From G020348185 sp964525045 (GTDB taxonomy: Bacteria > Nitrospirota > Nitrospiria > Nitrospirales > UBA8639): a stretch of DNA of 64,000 nucleotides. Of this stretch, positions 38,212-47,773 are shown one piece after another (the stretch's first letter is position 1; each line of letters opens with the position of its first letter). Position numbers and translations under genes: made by a program. Location of the stretch: the NCBI GenBank assembly GCA_964525045.1, contig CAZGFD010000005.1, positions 124,001 to 188,000 of the forward strand. Reading direction: 5' to 3'. The notes beneath the pieces were generated by a model. It ran no database searches. It saw only the letters and a program-made list of their open reading frames with translations, and was not told the origin of the DNA.

Positions 38212-39588
38212 TTAGTGCCCCTCACTTTTCCCGGGTCGTATAGGGACCATTCCCGACTTGGATCCACTGTGTTGTGGGAGGGGGCCCTTGCTGACAACTC
38301 CGAACAACAGAAAAAGAAACAACAAGCCCAAAAAGAAGTACATGCCAAGAAATCCTAAGAGGGTGAAAAGGGCATTACCCGAACCCACTAAAGGGGAACC
38401 GCCCTCAACTGTTTTCAGAATCCCATAAATCAACCAGGGTTGACGTCCGAGTTCCGCTGTCATCCACCCTGCAGTATTGGCAATATATGGAAAGGGTGCA
38501 CTGACCATAATAATCCATAAAAGCCATTTGGTTTGAAAAAGTTTATTTCTCCAGAGCATGAGTACGGACAACATCATGACCGCAACGAAAAGGGTACCCA
38601 ACCCCACCATGACATGGTAGGAATAATAGAGTAGTGGAATATTATCCGGCCATTCCTCTCTTGGGAATGCCTCGAGTCCCTTTAATTCTGCACCAAAATG
38701 CTTATACACGAGAAAACTAAGCACGCCAGGCACAATCAGTGGGTTATCCAGCGTCAAATTTTCCATATTAGGCTGACCAAATATCACCATGCCGGCTCCC
38801 TTTTCGGTCTCAAACAACCCCTCAAAAGCCGCACCGGTGACCGGCTGGTATTCGAAGACTTGGATGGCCGCTCCATGACCAGTGGGAAACAACAACAGGA
38901 CGCTGGCGATGGCGCCAGCGACGACTCCTGTTTGGAGAAAGGTCCGTGAATACGCTACATGAACCTTGGAAAGTTGGTAAAATGCGCCCACAGCAGCCAT
39001 GACAAAGGAACCCGTGGCCACTGCCGCGGCCATATTATGAGGGTATTGCCACACTAACCACGGATTCGTAAGGAGTTTGGAAAAACTTTCCAATTGAACA
39101 CCGCCATTGGGGTCTACCGCATACCCCACGGGATGTTGCATCCAGGCATTTGTGGCAATGATAAAGTAACCGGACAGCCAGGAACCGAGAAAAAGCATCA
39201 GAGCGGAAATCCAATGAATGAGAGGGCCTAATCGTTCACCGTACAATAATATTCCAAGAAAAAAGGATTCCAGGAAGAAAGCAAACAATCCTTCCATGGC
39301 CAACGTGGTACCGATTACCCCTCCTGCGAAATTAGAAAATTTGGCCCAGTTGGTACCAAATTGGAATTCCATTGGAATGCCGGTCACTACTCCAAACGCA
39401 AAACTCAATCCAAAGACCTTGATCCAAAATTTAGCGGCTCCCTCGTAATGTTCATCATGGAACCAATAGGAACGCGTTTTAAAATAGACAATCAGGACCG
39501 CCAACCCCATGGTCAATTGAGGAAACAAATAGTGGAAAATTACCGTAATGGCGAATTGCAATCGGTCGTAGGTGACGTCAAGTTCCAT
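38212..39588 (-). CDS. cydA: Cytochrome bd oxidase subunit I
   Basis: The ATG at 39588 places the heme b595 ligand at H19 (IFHYLFP), as in E. coli CydA, so the upstream GTG (39606) is probably not used. The other motifs are present: QFGTNW, GRQPW near the second half of the Q region. At about 458 residues it belongs to the short Q-loop type (E. coli CydA is 522). It forms the quinol oxidation and heme b558/b595/d sites. It is the first gene of the cydAB pair; the promoter must lie in the about 200 bp gap before purU. Confidence 0.95.
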   Translation of the reverse strand: MELDVTYDRLQFAITVIFHYLFPQLTMGLAVLIVYFKTRSYWFHDEHYEGAAKFWIKVFGLSFAFGVVTGIPMEFQFGTNWAKFSNFAGGVIGTTLAMEGLFAFFLESFFLGILLYGERLGPLIHWISALMLFLGSWLSGYFIIATNAWMQHPVGYAVDPNGGVQLESFSKLLTNPWLVWQYPHNMAAAVATGSFVMAAVGAFYQLSKVHVAYSRTFLQTGVVAGAIASVLLLFPTGHGAAIQVFEYQPVTGAAFEGLFETEKGAGMVIFGQPNMENLTLDNPLIVPGVLSFLVYKHFGAELKGLEAFPREEWPDNIPLLYYSYHVMVGLGTLFVAVMMLSVLMLWRNKLFQTKWLLWIIMVSAPFPYIANTAGWMTAELGRQPWLIYGILKTVEGGSPLVGSGNALFTLLGFLGMYFFLGLLFLFLLFGVVSKGPLPQHSGSKSGMVPIRPGKSEGH

Positions 39589-39806
39589 GCCGGGCTCGAG
39601 CCTCACTTAAGAAATTGTTAATCCGGGTCAATTCAATGGTCAAAAAGAACAAAGCCGTCTATAGGAAAATTGTACACCGCCGCTCCTTCCAACACCAGGT
39701 TGAGGGCAATACGTGACAGGTATTCGGTAAACGTTTCCAAAATATGGTAAATTGCCTGAAAACCCGTTGTTCTTAAAAACAGGCCACCTGCTGAAAGAGG
39801 GATTGT

Positions 39807-40667
39807 ATGAAGCCAGGAGTAGCCGCAGTTCTGCTCATTCATTGTAACGATCAAAAAGGCATTGTGGCCCGCGTGGCCGGATTCATTCATGATTTTGGGG
39901 GGAATATCCTTGATTCAGACCATCACACGGACCAGGAAACCGGGGATTTCCTCATGCGAATGGTCTTTGATCTGGATGGGTTTCAGATTCCCAAAGAAGA
40001 AATCGGTTTGTCCTTTGCCCCTGTAGCCAAAATTTTCGGCATTTCCTACCAACTGTACTTCTTAGACGAGCGACCTCGTGTAGGCATCCTCGTCTCACAC
40101 CTCGATCATTGCTTGGCCGACCTGCTGCAAAGGCAAAGACGTGGTGAATTGCAGATTGATATCCCTCTGATCGTGTCGAATCATGAGGTGTGCAAGTTCT
40201 GGGCTGAATTACTCAATATCCCATTTAAGTATTTTCCCATTCAGGATGGGGAAAAACCAAAACAGGAGGAACAGGTGCTCAATGCCTTTATCCCTGAACG
40301 CGTTTCGTTGATCGTGATGGCCCGGTACATGCAAATTTTGAGTAAAAATTTCCTGGAGCGAATCGGTTGCCCGATCATCAATATTCACCATTCGTTTCTC
40401 CCAGCGTTTATGGGAGCCAAACCGTATCACCAAGCCTATCAGCGGGGAGTCAAAATTATTGGAGCCACCGCCCACTATGCCACAGTTGATTTGGACGAAG
40501 GTCCCATTATTGGGCAAGACGTCATTCGCATTGGACATCGGGATTCCATTCAGGACCTCATCCGAAAGGGTCGGGATCTTGAAGTGATGGTCTTAGCGAG
40601 GGCTTTGCGGCTCCATATAGAACATCGGGTGCTGGTATATGGACAGAAGACGGTCATCTTTGATTAG
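39807..40667 (+). CDS. purU: Formyltetrahydrofolate deformylase
   Basis: A 286-residue protein with an N-terminal ACT domain (residues about 5-85) and a formyltransferase-fold hydrolase domain with the FNIHHSFLP-type site (IINIHHSFLPAFMG) and GATAHYATVDLDEGPII. PurU hydrolyses 10-formyl-THF to formate and THF, supplying formate for PurT or balancing folate pools. AAGAGGGA precedes the ATG. Family is confident. Confidence 0.95.
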   Translation: MKPGVAAVLLIHCNDQKGIVARVAGFIHDFGGNILDSDHHTDQETGDFLMRMVFDLDGFQIPKEEIGLSFAPVAKIFGISYQLYFLDERPRVGILVSHLDHCLADLLQRQRRGELQIDIPLIVSNHEVCKFWAELLNIPFKYFPIQDGEKPKQEEQVLNAFIPERVSLIVMARYMQILSKNFLERIGCPIINIHHSFLPAFMGAKPYHQAYQRGVKIIGATAHYATVDLDEGPIIGQDVIRIGHRDSIQDLIRKGRDLEVMVLARALRLHIEHRVLVYGQKTVIFD

Positions 40668-40680
40668 AGGACCTAGCAAA

Positions 40681-40706
40681 AGTTTCAGGTTTCCAGTTTC
40701 AGTTTG
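40681..40706. repeat. Intergenic repeat of the TTTCAGGTTTC type
   Basis: AGTTTCAGGTTTCCAGTTTC directly follows purU. Related words occur at 62753-62814 and, in a sibling form, at 57099-57124 and 57412-57437. Confidence 0.45.
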
Positions 40707-40785
40707 TTGTAAAAAGAGAAAAGCTTCCAGTTGGCAATTTGGAATGGAGAAAAGGAACCTCATGCTGATTCCTAAAAAAACAATA

Positions 40786-42561
40786 TTATTCTTTTTGAAG
40801 GAAAATGAGTTGGCCGCCTTCGACTAAATTGCTTTCCTGAATCACTCCATCCTTAATCGTGTGGGCTTGTATTGTGGCAATGAACAATTTTTCTCCTCTC
40901 TTCGTTTCAAAAAACGCCGATACATCAAGAACACCAGAGGATTCCCATCTCCCAACGAAATGAGGTTCTTTATCAGTGGTGCCGGGTGGGAAAATCCGGG
41001 AACGATCCATCTGTGCAATACGCTGGATATTTCCGCTATTGGGATTCAGGCGCCAGATCGATGCTTCTTCTCCAGACCTGCTCCCGAAAAAAGGGGCAAT
41101 CTCCTTTGCGTTATCTTCCTGAACATAAATGTACCCGTCCTGTGCCCAATCAAGATTATCAGGGCTGCGGATGCCGTGATCGGGGCTTTCTACCTGTCCA
41201 CCACCTGAATCATCCCCGTCGTACAGAATCGTGAGGGTAGCTTGTAGATTTTTTAAATCAACATCGACCTGGTATATGGTTCCCCACGAATCATGACCAT
41301 TGTACACGCTTGCTCGCCCGGTCGAAGCAAAGACTACCCTTGTGCCTCTCGTGCGATGCGTACTGACATCTTCCGGACGAGTAAATTGGAAAGCCCCGCC
41401 CGCTTTGGCTTCTCGCCGAAGCGTGAACCCATTTTTATATCCATACTCATCATATCCGTCCTTATAAGCTTTCGATGAATCGAATACCTTTAATTCCTGC
41501 CATGTTCCAGTCACCATTGATCCCGTCCCCTTAAACTGAGAAACCGTGGTAACTCTCTCATCCGCTACAAAATAATAAAGGTTCCCTACCACTAAGCCAT
41601 TTCGATTTAAAAAATCGTTGGTTGGCACAGGAACACCAGGGGGCAAAGCCTCACGGATTTCGAAAAGCGAAGCATGCTTTTTCCCAATGTATAACCACAA
41701 CGGTGCCGCGACGACATGTTGGGGGGGCGTTGTTTCACCCGCCACGCGGCCAAAATTTTCGGGGGCATCCGTTTGAGGAGTCGTATCATCACCTATCAAC
41801 ATGGCCACACGGTCCCCAGAAACATCTAAGGGAGCAATGTTTTCAAAATTCATACGCCCTGTGGCCGAAACGCCGTGCAGAACGCCTCTTTCCACATCTA
41901 ATACCCACAAGGACCCACCATAGCGGTGAATCAGAGGATCACCCACTTCTTCTCCTAAAACATACAGGTTATCCACAAAACCGTATCTTCCACTTTCAAT
42001 TAGGGTTGCGGAGCAAAACCGGGAGAACCCTTCGTATTTCTTTCCTTTTCGACTTATCTGTTCCGAATTTGTGACGACCACACCCAGGCGATCAAAAACT
42101 GAATCATAGGCCATTCCGCTATTCACGATTTTTCGGGCACTCGGATTCAGGTCCAGGAGACTGATTCGCGCTCCGGTCAAAACCGTCCCATTTTTCAATA
42201 TGTAGGAGTACCCTGCCGATTTTTTCAATTCATGGTTGATGAGAACCCGAACGGTGTTATCAGTCATTCGGAAAGCCCCAATCCCATCGAGCATTCCGAC
42301 AGGTTGGTATTGATTCGGGTAAAGTGCTGGATCGAGGGTTGGAAGTCGATCGCCCACGGTAAAAATCGGTGTAACCTGCCAGCCCTGAATTCCATTCATC
42401 ATTGGGGTTAACGATACCGATTTCGACTCCGATCTTACCGGAGTCCCAAAACCCGCCAGGCAGAGAGAAACCGATGCGCTTACCAGTAATCCCTTAAGAT
42501 AGATTGGAATTTTCACAGGTTTGCGAATTTGGCATAAGGAGGTTTCCCTCCGTTCATTCAA
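40786..42561 (-). CDS. PhoX-like (DUF839) phosphatase family protein
   Basis: A 591-residue secreted protein with a signal region (LLVSASVSLCLAGF) and the PhoX/DUF839 beta-propeller pattern: RMTDNTVRVLINHEL, GYGFVDNLYVLGEEVG, SGDRVAMLIGDD, and the late HGIRSPDNLDWAQDGYIYVQED and RIFPPGTTDKEP. PhoX enzymes hydrolyse phosphate esters using calcium/iron cofactors; related members are of unknown activity. The start at 42561 has no ribosome site upstream; a GGAGG at codons 4-6 pairs with CCTCC around GAAA as a small hairpin. Promoter unclear. Confidence 0.75.
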   Translation of the reverse strand: MNERRETSLCQIRKPVKIPIYLKGLLVSASVSLCLAGFGTPVRSESKSVSLTPMMNGIQGWQVTPIFTVGDRLPTLDPALYPNQYQPVGMLDGIGAFRMTDNTVRVLINHELKKSAGYSYILKNGTVLTGARISLLDLNPSARKIVNSGMAYDSVFDRLGVVVTNSEQISRKGKKYEGFSRFCSATLIESGRYGFVDNLYVLGEEVGDPLIHRYGGSLWVLDVERGVLHGVSATGRMNFENIAPLDVSGDRVAMLIGDDTTPQTDAPENFGRVAGETTPPQHVVAAPLWLYIGKKHASLFEIREALPPGVPVPTNDFLNRNGLVVGNLYYFVADERVTTVSQFKGTGSMVTGTWQELKVFDSSKAYKDGYDEYGYKNGFTLRREAKAGGAFQFTRPEDVSTHRTRGTRVVFASTGRASVYNGHDSWGTIYQVDVDLKNLQATLTILYDGDDSGGGQVESPDHGIRSPDNLDWAQDGYIYVQEDNAKEIAPFFGSRSGEEASIWRLNPNSGNIQRIAQMDRSRIFPPGTTDKEPHFVGRWESSGVLDVSAFFETKRGEKLFIATIQAHTIKDGVIQESNLVEGGQLIFLQKE

Positions 42562-42606
42562 AATATTGAAAATGTTGACTGTATCAATAGCCCGTTGGGT
42601 CTTGTT

Positions 42607-43491
42607 CTAAATCTTGAGGATTTGACCACTTTGGAAGCTTTGGACTAATCGGTTTAGTTCGCATCGCATGTTTGAAGACGGTAAGTGGACGCGGCTACCA
42701 TGCCCGGGCAAGACCCATTCGAATGGGTAATTCAGTAGGAGCCTGGTCGACTGTTGAAGCTGTTTTCCATTCCAGACATAAACTGACGGAATTTCCAAAG
42801 TTTTCGTGTCTCGGTCCCACCAAAGGTGGTCACCGGTGAATAAAAATCTTTGTTTATACAATAGAGCCATACTGCCCGGGGTATGCCCAGGAACGGGAAT
42901 AATCAAAAAATCATGACCTAATTGAAAAGGACAGAATTCATTCACAATCCATTCCGCACCTGGCATCGCCTCAGCATCGTCGGCATGGATAATTCGAGTT
43001 GCATGGAACCGAGAAGCATACCGGGCCGCTTCAGCCACATCATCTTCATGGCTTAAGAAAATGAATTTGATCCCTCCCATTCGATCAAACGCCTCCAAGA
43101 GAGGGCGGACATAGCGAGGAGAATCGATGAGCCAATTTCCTTCCTGATGGTGAATAAAATAACTATGTGCTCCGAAAGATTTTTCAGAATTAAAACCGGT
43201 ATAGTACACTTCATTTTCCAAATGAAGAGGAAAACTTTTCTGGGCCTGAGATAAGAGATTTTTGTCAGGGTGGACCGTCCCAATCGAGCCGACGGGACAT
43301 GCAAGAAGAGAACGATACGCTTCAAGCATTTCGCGCTCCGTCACCGGCTGATGAGAAACCGATGAATACTCCCCAATTTCACGAAAGCTCAAGGGGGCTA
43401 ATTGACGACATGTATCACAGTTAATGCAGGTGTGATCAACAAAGAAGTTTCCCTCTACGTTTGTTGTAAGGCGCTTGCTCTGGTTCGCCAC
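42607..43491 (-). CDS. Ferredoxin-metallo-beta-lactamase fold fusion
   Basis: GTG at 43491 follows GGAGA by 8 bases. The about 294-residue protein starts with a ferredoxin-like segment: CINCDTC then a partner Cys in LLACPVG, enough for one Fe-S cluster (residues about 20-80). The rest is a metallo-beta-lactamase fold: VPGHTPGS, FTGDHLWWD and PGHGSRVH carry later ligands, but the first motif reads SHEDDVAEAARY instead of HxHxDH. Fusions of this sort occur in cyanobacteria and plants; function is not known. Redox-dependent hydrolase is an inference. Confidence 0.75.
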   Translation of the reverse strand: MANQSKRLTTNVEGNFFVDHTCINCDTCRQLAPLSFREIGEYSSVSHQPVTEREMLEAYRSLLACPVGSIGTVHPDKNLLSQAQKSFPLHLENEVYYTGFNSEKSFGAHSYFIHHQEGNWLIDSPRYVRPLLEAFDRMGGIKFIFLSHEDDVAEAARYASRFHATRIIHADDAEAMPGAEWIVNEFCPFQLGHDFLIIPVPGHTPGSMALLYKQRFLFTGDHLWWDRDTKTLEIPSVYVWNGKQLQQSTRLLLNYPFEWVLPGHGSRVHLPSSNMRCELNRLVQSFQSGQILKI

Positions 43492-43738
43492 GTTCAATCT
43501 CCAATTCTCAGGGAAACAAGCCAATGACTATTCCCACTACACCGCGTTTTTATCCGATTTGTCAATTCCACACAAAGAAGTTACTCTTACAGACCTCTAA
43601 TGTTCAAAATAGAACTAATGGGTACCCTGAGATTGTTTCTTTCTCCGAAAAACTCAAGGCGCTTGATACATACCTGTGACGACCTTTGCCCTCTTGAGTA
43701 ATCCCCCAACATTCTTAAGGCAGAAAAAATTTGAGAAC

Positions 43739-43771
43739 ACCCGTTTCGCCATCCGGGAAACGGGTTATAAT
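43739..43771 (+). promoter_or_regulatory. gltA promoter with perfect dyad next to TATAAT
   Basis: ACCCGTTTC (43739-43747) and GAAACGGGT (43757-43765) are perfect inverted 9-bp arms around a 9-bp spacer and end directly against TATAAT (43766-43771), 107 bp before the citrate synthase ATG. No good -35 hexamer lies 17 bp upstream because the dyad occupies it, which fits a promoter controlled by a bound regulator. Confidence 0.55.
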
Positions 43772-43877
43772 ATGAATAGGGAAGGCAAAAAAGGTTCAAG
43801 GCTGCTTCAACCAATGATCCCTATTAATAGGACGGTGACAACGAAAGTTTCTAAATTTCATTCACAGGTGAATCCTC

Positions 43878-45023
43878 ATGCGTGATTTCTTTCCAGGATT
43901 GGCTGGCGTCCCCGCTGCCAAATCCACGATCAGTTCGGTAGACGGACTTCAGGGTATCTTGGAATATCGTGGAATCCGGATTGAGGATTTGGCCCGACAA
44001 AGCTCCTTTACAGAAACATGCTATCTATTGTTGTTTGGCCGCCTCCCCACTAAACCGGAATTAGAACAATTTCATGCAGATCTCACCTATCACCGTCGAA
44101 TCAAATATCGCATTACCGATCTGATTAAGTGTCTTCCGGAACAGGGGCACCCGATGGATGCCCTACAAGCCGCTGTTGCTGCCCTGGGAATGTATTACCC
44201 TGTTCAAAGGGTGGTAGAGGAAGAAACGCGGTACTGGTCGGCCGTCCGACTTGTTGCAAAGCTTCCCACTATTGTCGCCGCATTTGCACGTATTCGGCGA
44301 GGCGATGATAACATTCAACCACGTGATGATCTTTCGTATGCCGAGAATTTCTTTTACATGATGTTTGAACGTGTGCCCAATCCGACTGTGGCCAAGGTAT
44401 TTGACATCTGCCTCATCCTTCATGCGGAACATACCATAAATGCTTCCACGTTCAGTGGTATGGTCACCGCCTCCACCCTGGTAGACCCCTATAGTGTCAT
44501 TTCATCAGCAATTGGAACCTTGAAAGGTCCTCTCCATGGTGGAGCCAATGAGGCGGTGATTCATATGCTGCAGGAGATTGGCTCGACTGAAAACGTCCCA
44601 GCCTACATCGACCAAAAACTTCACGACAAAGAAAAAATCATGGGATTTGGCCATCGTATCTATAAAGTTAAGGATCCCCGGGCCATTGTGCTTCAAGAGC
44701 TTGCCAAGGAAATGGAACCCACGAAGGAGAGTGGAAGACTCTTTCATATTGCCCGTGCCGTTGAACGTGAAATGGGGAATCGGGTGGGGCACAAGGGGAT
44801 TCGTCCAAACATAGATTTTTACTCAGGCATCCTTTACCATCAGATGCACATTGAGACAGACCTCTTTACTCCCATTTTCGCCATGGCGCGGGTGGCGGGA
44901 TGGCTCGCTCATTGTTTTGAGCAATATCAGGAAAACCATCTTTTCCGCCCCACTCAAATTTATGAAGGTCTCCACAATCAGCCGTATGAACCTCTGGAAT
45001 CCAGACAACCCCCAACACCCTAA
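43878..45023 (+). CDS. gltA: Citrate synthase
   Basis: A 381-residue citrate synthase of the short bacterial/archaeal type. The catalytic residues are seen as H220 (GPLHGGANEAV), H259 (GFGHRIYK) and D313 (NIDFYSG). It condenses oxaloacetate and acetyl-CoA at the entry of the TCA cycle. It is first in a run gltA-sdhA-sdhB-sdhE on the same strand, so the TCA/respiratory unit is transcribed together from the dyad promoter above. The 72-bp gap to sdhA is short. Confidence 0.95.
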   Translation: MRDFFPGLAGVPAAKSTISSVDGLQGILEYRGIRIEDLARQSSFTETCYLLLFGRLPTKPELEQFHADLTYHRRIKYRITDLIKCLPEQGHPMDALQAAVAALGMYYPVQRVVEEETRYWSAVRLVAKLPTIVAAFARIRRGDDNIQPRDDLSYAENFFYMMFERVPNPTVAKVFDICLILHAEHTINASTFSGMVTASTLVDPYSVISSAIGTLKGPLHGGANEAVIHMLQEIGSTENVPAYIDQKLHDKEKIMGFGHRIYKVKDPRAIVLQELAKEMEPTKESGRLFHIARAVEREMGNRVGHKGIRPNIDFYSGILYHQMHIETDLFTPIFAMARVAGWLAHCFEQYQENHLFRPTQIYEGLHNQPYEPLESRQPPTP

Positions 45024-45095
45024 TCCCTTACCCTCTTCCTGGGCGTCCCAAGGCCTTGAGGAAGCTCACCCATTCATGAAAATAGGTTTTTACCC

Positions 45096-46808
45096 ATGAC
45101 CAGCCATACCTACGACGTCGTCGTAATCGGCGCCGGCCTTGCCGGGATGCGGGCCGCCTTATCCGCGCATCAACATGGGGCATCGGTCGCCATCCTTACT
45201 AAAGTCCATCCTGTCCGTAGTCATTCAAATGCCGCTCAGGGAGGCATAAATGCCGCCCTGACGGATCGAGGTGACAAATGGGAAGAGCATGCCTTTGAAA
45301 CGGTGAAGGGCAGTGATTACTTAGGGGATCAAGATGCCGTTGAAGTGCTGGCACAAGAAGCCGGCAACGACATCATTGCCTTAGAACATATGGGGGTGAT
45401 TTTTAATAGGAACGAAGAGGGGCGTCTGGGAACTCGGCGTTTCGGAGGACAGAAACGGGCCAGAACGTTCTTTGTCTCAGATTTTACAGGACAGGCCATC
45501 CTCCATGTGCTCTTTGAACAAATTCTAGAAGCGCGACTCCCTGTCTTCGAGGAGTGGTTTGTCACTTCGATCCTTAAAGATGACCATGGCCGGTGTGGTG
45601 GAATTGTCGCCTTCGAAATCAAAAGCGGAAATTTTGCCGTATTTCATTCCCGATCCGTGATTCTGGCCACTGGGGGCCTGGGACGTGTCTACGAACCTAG
45701 CACAAATGCCCTGATCTGCACTGGTGACGGAATAGCCTTAGCCTACGGGGCAGGTGCCCCACTGATGGATATGGAGATGGTCCAATATCACCCCACCACA
45801 TTGAAGGGGAAAGGGTTATTAATCAGTGAAGCGGCGCGAGGTGAAGGAGCTTTCCTCCTCAACCGGCATGGAGAACGTTTTATGGAGAATTACGCGCCAA
45901 ACATGATGGAATTGGCGTCGCGTGATGTGGTGTCCCGCGCCGAGCAAATCGAAATTAACGAAGGGCGTGGTGTGAATGGCTGTGTCCTGTTAGATTGTCG
46001 GCATTTGGGCAAACAGTTTATTCAAGACCGACTCAGACAGATCAACGAAGAAGCCAAAACTTTCGCCAATATAGATTTGACTGAAGAGCCGATCCCCATT
46101 CGGCCGGGGATGCATTACCAAATGGGAGGCATTAAGACGGATGTCGACGGTCGTTGTTGGGATACTCAGGATAACTGGGAAGGGGTTCCCGGCCTGTTTG
46201 CTGCAGGGGAAGCCGCTTGTGTAAGCCTGCATGGGGGAAATCGACTCGGTGCCAACTCCCTTCTCGACACCGTTGTGTTTGGGAGACGGGCAGGAACAAG
46301 TGCTGCCGAGTATGCAAAAAACACTCTGATTACTCCGGTTTCTGATTCTGTCTGTCAGACCGATCAGAGGCTAGTGACCTCTCTTCTTGCGCGTCAGGGC
46401 AATAACGATACGGTAGCTGAAATTCGTCATGTCATGGGCACCACGATGAATCGGCACTTGTCCGTCTTTCGGGATCATGAGGGCATGCAAAACGCACAGC
46501 AGATCATCAGACAATTAAAAGAGCGCTGGGAGACTGTGTCCATCAAGGATAAAGGCCAGATTTTTAACACTGGGCTGATTTCGGCATTGGAGCTTCGCTT
46601 TATGCTAGATTGTGCAGAGACCATCATTACGGGTGCCATCACTCGGAAGGAAAGCCGGGGCGCCCACTTCCGCACCGATTATCTGGAAAGAGATGACGAA
46701 CACTGGTTGAAGCACATTCTCCTCTATCATACTGCTGACGGACCACCGCGCATGGATTACTTGCCCGTTTGCATTACCCAATGGGAGCCGCAGACTCGAG
46801 TTTACTGA
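45096..46808 (+). CDS. sdhA: Succinate dehydrogenase/fumarate reductase flavoprotein
   Basis: A 570-residue flavoprotein with FAD site VVVIGAGLAGMRAALSA, the covalent-FAD His in HPVRSHS (H43), FAD loop NAAQGGINAAL, and the catalytic region HPTTLKGKGLLISEAARGEGA and RHGERFMENYAP. It oxidises succinate (or reduces fumarate). It overlaps the iron-sulfur subunit start by one base (TGATG). The direction (dehydrogenase or reductase) cannot be read from sequence; the partner genes suggest a type E complex. Confidence 0.93.
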   Translation: MTSHTYDVVVIGAGLAGMRAALSAHQHGASVAILTKVHPVRSHSNAAQGGINAALTDRGDKWEEHAFETVKGSDYLGDQDAVEVLAQEAGNDIIALEHMGVIFNRNEEGRLGTRRFGGQKRARTFFVSDFTGQAILHVLFEQILEARLPVFEEWFVTSILKDDHGRCGGIVAFEIKSGNFAVFHSRSVILATGGLGRVYEPSTNALICTGDGIALAYGAGAPLMDMEMVQYHPTTLKGKGLLISEAARGEGAFLLNRHGERFMENYAPNMMELASRDVVSRAEQIEINEGRGVNGCVLLDCRHLGKQFIQDRLRQINEEAKTFANIDLTEEPIPIRPGMHYQMGGIKTDVDGRCWDTQDNWEGVPGLFAAGEAACVSLHGGNRLGANSLLDTVVFGRRAGTSAAEYAKNTLITPVSDSVCQTDQRLVTSLLARQGNNDTVAEIRHVMGTTMNRHLSVFRDHEGMQNAQQIIRQLKERWETVSIKDKGQIFNTGLISALELRFMLDCAETIITGAITRKESRGAHFRTDYLERDDEHWLKHILLYHTADGPPRMDYLPVCITQWEPQTRVY

Positions 46809-47773
46809 TGCAAACTACGCTTCGCATCCGACGCTTTAATCCCGAGCAGGGAAATTCTTCACCGTTTTATCAAGAATATTCCGTGGACCTCGATTCAGCA
46901 GATAGCGTGCTGGATGGGCTCATCAAAGTGCGGGAAACCCTCGATGATTCCCTCGCGCTCCGATGTTCGTGCCGCGGAGCCATATGCGGCTCTTGTGGGA
47001 TGCGCATAAACGGCCATTCCACCCTGGCCTGCAAAACCAAAGTGGTCACGCTGGCCTCCGAGGGGGAAACGATTCAAGTCGAACCGATGCATAATATGCC
47101 GGTCATCAAGGACCTGGTGACCGACATGAGTCCATTTTGGAATAAGATTCGTCAGGTCAATCCCTGGCTCCAACCCAACGGGCCGCCTCCCCCATCGGAA
47201 TATCTCGCACCCGCGAATGACATGGCACATCTTTCCGGCGTGATGACCTGCATTATGTGTGGAGTTTGTGTGTCCGATTGTCCGGTCCTTGAAATCGATT
47301 CCCGCTTCATCGGACCGGCAGCCCTGGCGAAAGCCTACCGGTTTGTGGCCGATCCTCGGGACGCCTCCACTCTGAAACGGTTAACAAAACTGAATGAACC
47401 GGGAGGTATGTGGGACTGTACCCGATGTATGGAATGCGTTCAGGTTTGCCCCAAGGGTGTCGCCCCGATGGATCGCATCATGTCTTTGCGTGCGAAGGGA
47501 ATGGGTGCCAGGATTCCTTCGACCAGTGGGTCGCGTCATGCCGAAGTGTTTACCGACCTCATTCGACGGAAAGGGTTGTTAGACGAACCCATGCTGGCGA
47601 TGCGGACCTTGGGACTGCGGAATCTCCCAAGGCTCCTTGGAATGATTCCACTTGTCATTCAGTCCTTCATGCGGGGGAAACTCCCTGTAACCGGTTTTCT
47701 CCACCGCCCTTTAGCCAGCATTCATCAAATTCGCCGTATTTTTCGCCGGACAAGACAGAAGAGGAAATTATGA
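46808..47773 (+). CDS. sdhB: Succinate dehydrogenase/fumarate reductase iron-sulfur subunit
   Basis: The start at 46808 overlaps the sdhA stop. The 321-residue subunit has a plant-type ferredoxin domain with CSCRGAICGSCG and a following Cys (CKTK) for the 2Fe-2S centre, then CIMCGVCVSDCP and CTRCMECVQVCP for two further clusters. These Cys motifs are in the type-E-like arrangement where the usual third-cluster Cys pattern is complete for 4Fe-4S. It ends in ATGA overlap with the CCG-domain gene. The C-terminal tail is basic and longer than usual. Confidence 0.9.
   Translation: MQTTLRIRRFNPEQGNSSPFYQEYSVDLDSADSVLDGLIKVRETLDDSLALRCSCRGAICGSCGMRINGHSTLACKTKVVTLASEGETIQVEPMHNMPVIKDLVTDMSPFWNKIRQVNPWLQPNGPPPPSEYLAPANDMAHLSGVMTCIMCGVCVSDCPVLEIDSRFIGPAALAKAYRFVADPRDASTLKRLTKLNEPGGMWDCTRCMECVQVCPKGVAPMDRIMSLRAKGMGARIPSTSGSRHAEVFTDLIRRKGLLDEPMLAMRTLGLRNLPRLLGMIPLVIQSFMRGKLPVTGFLHRPLASIHQIRRIFRRTRQKRKL

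Noticed and set aside
43587..43814. 75-codon minus-strand frame in the gltA leader
   Set aside because: It covers the dyad promoter and lacks a ribosome site.
47410..47769. Extension of the sdhE frame into sdhB
   Set aside because: It overlaps sdhB in another frame; the ATG at 47770 with ATGA overlap fits the HdrB-like N-terminus.
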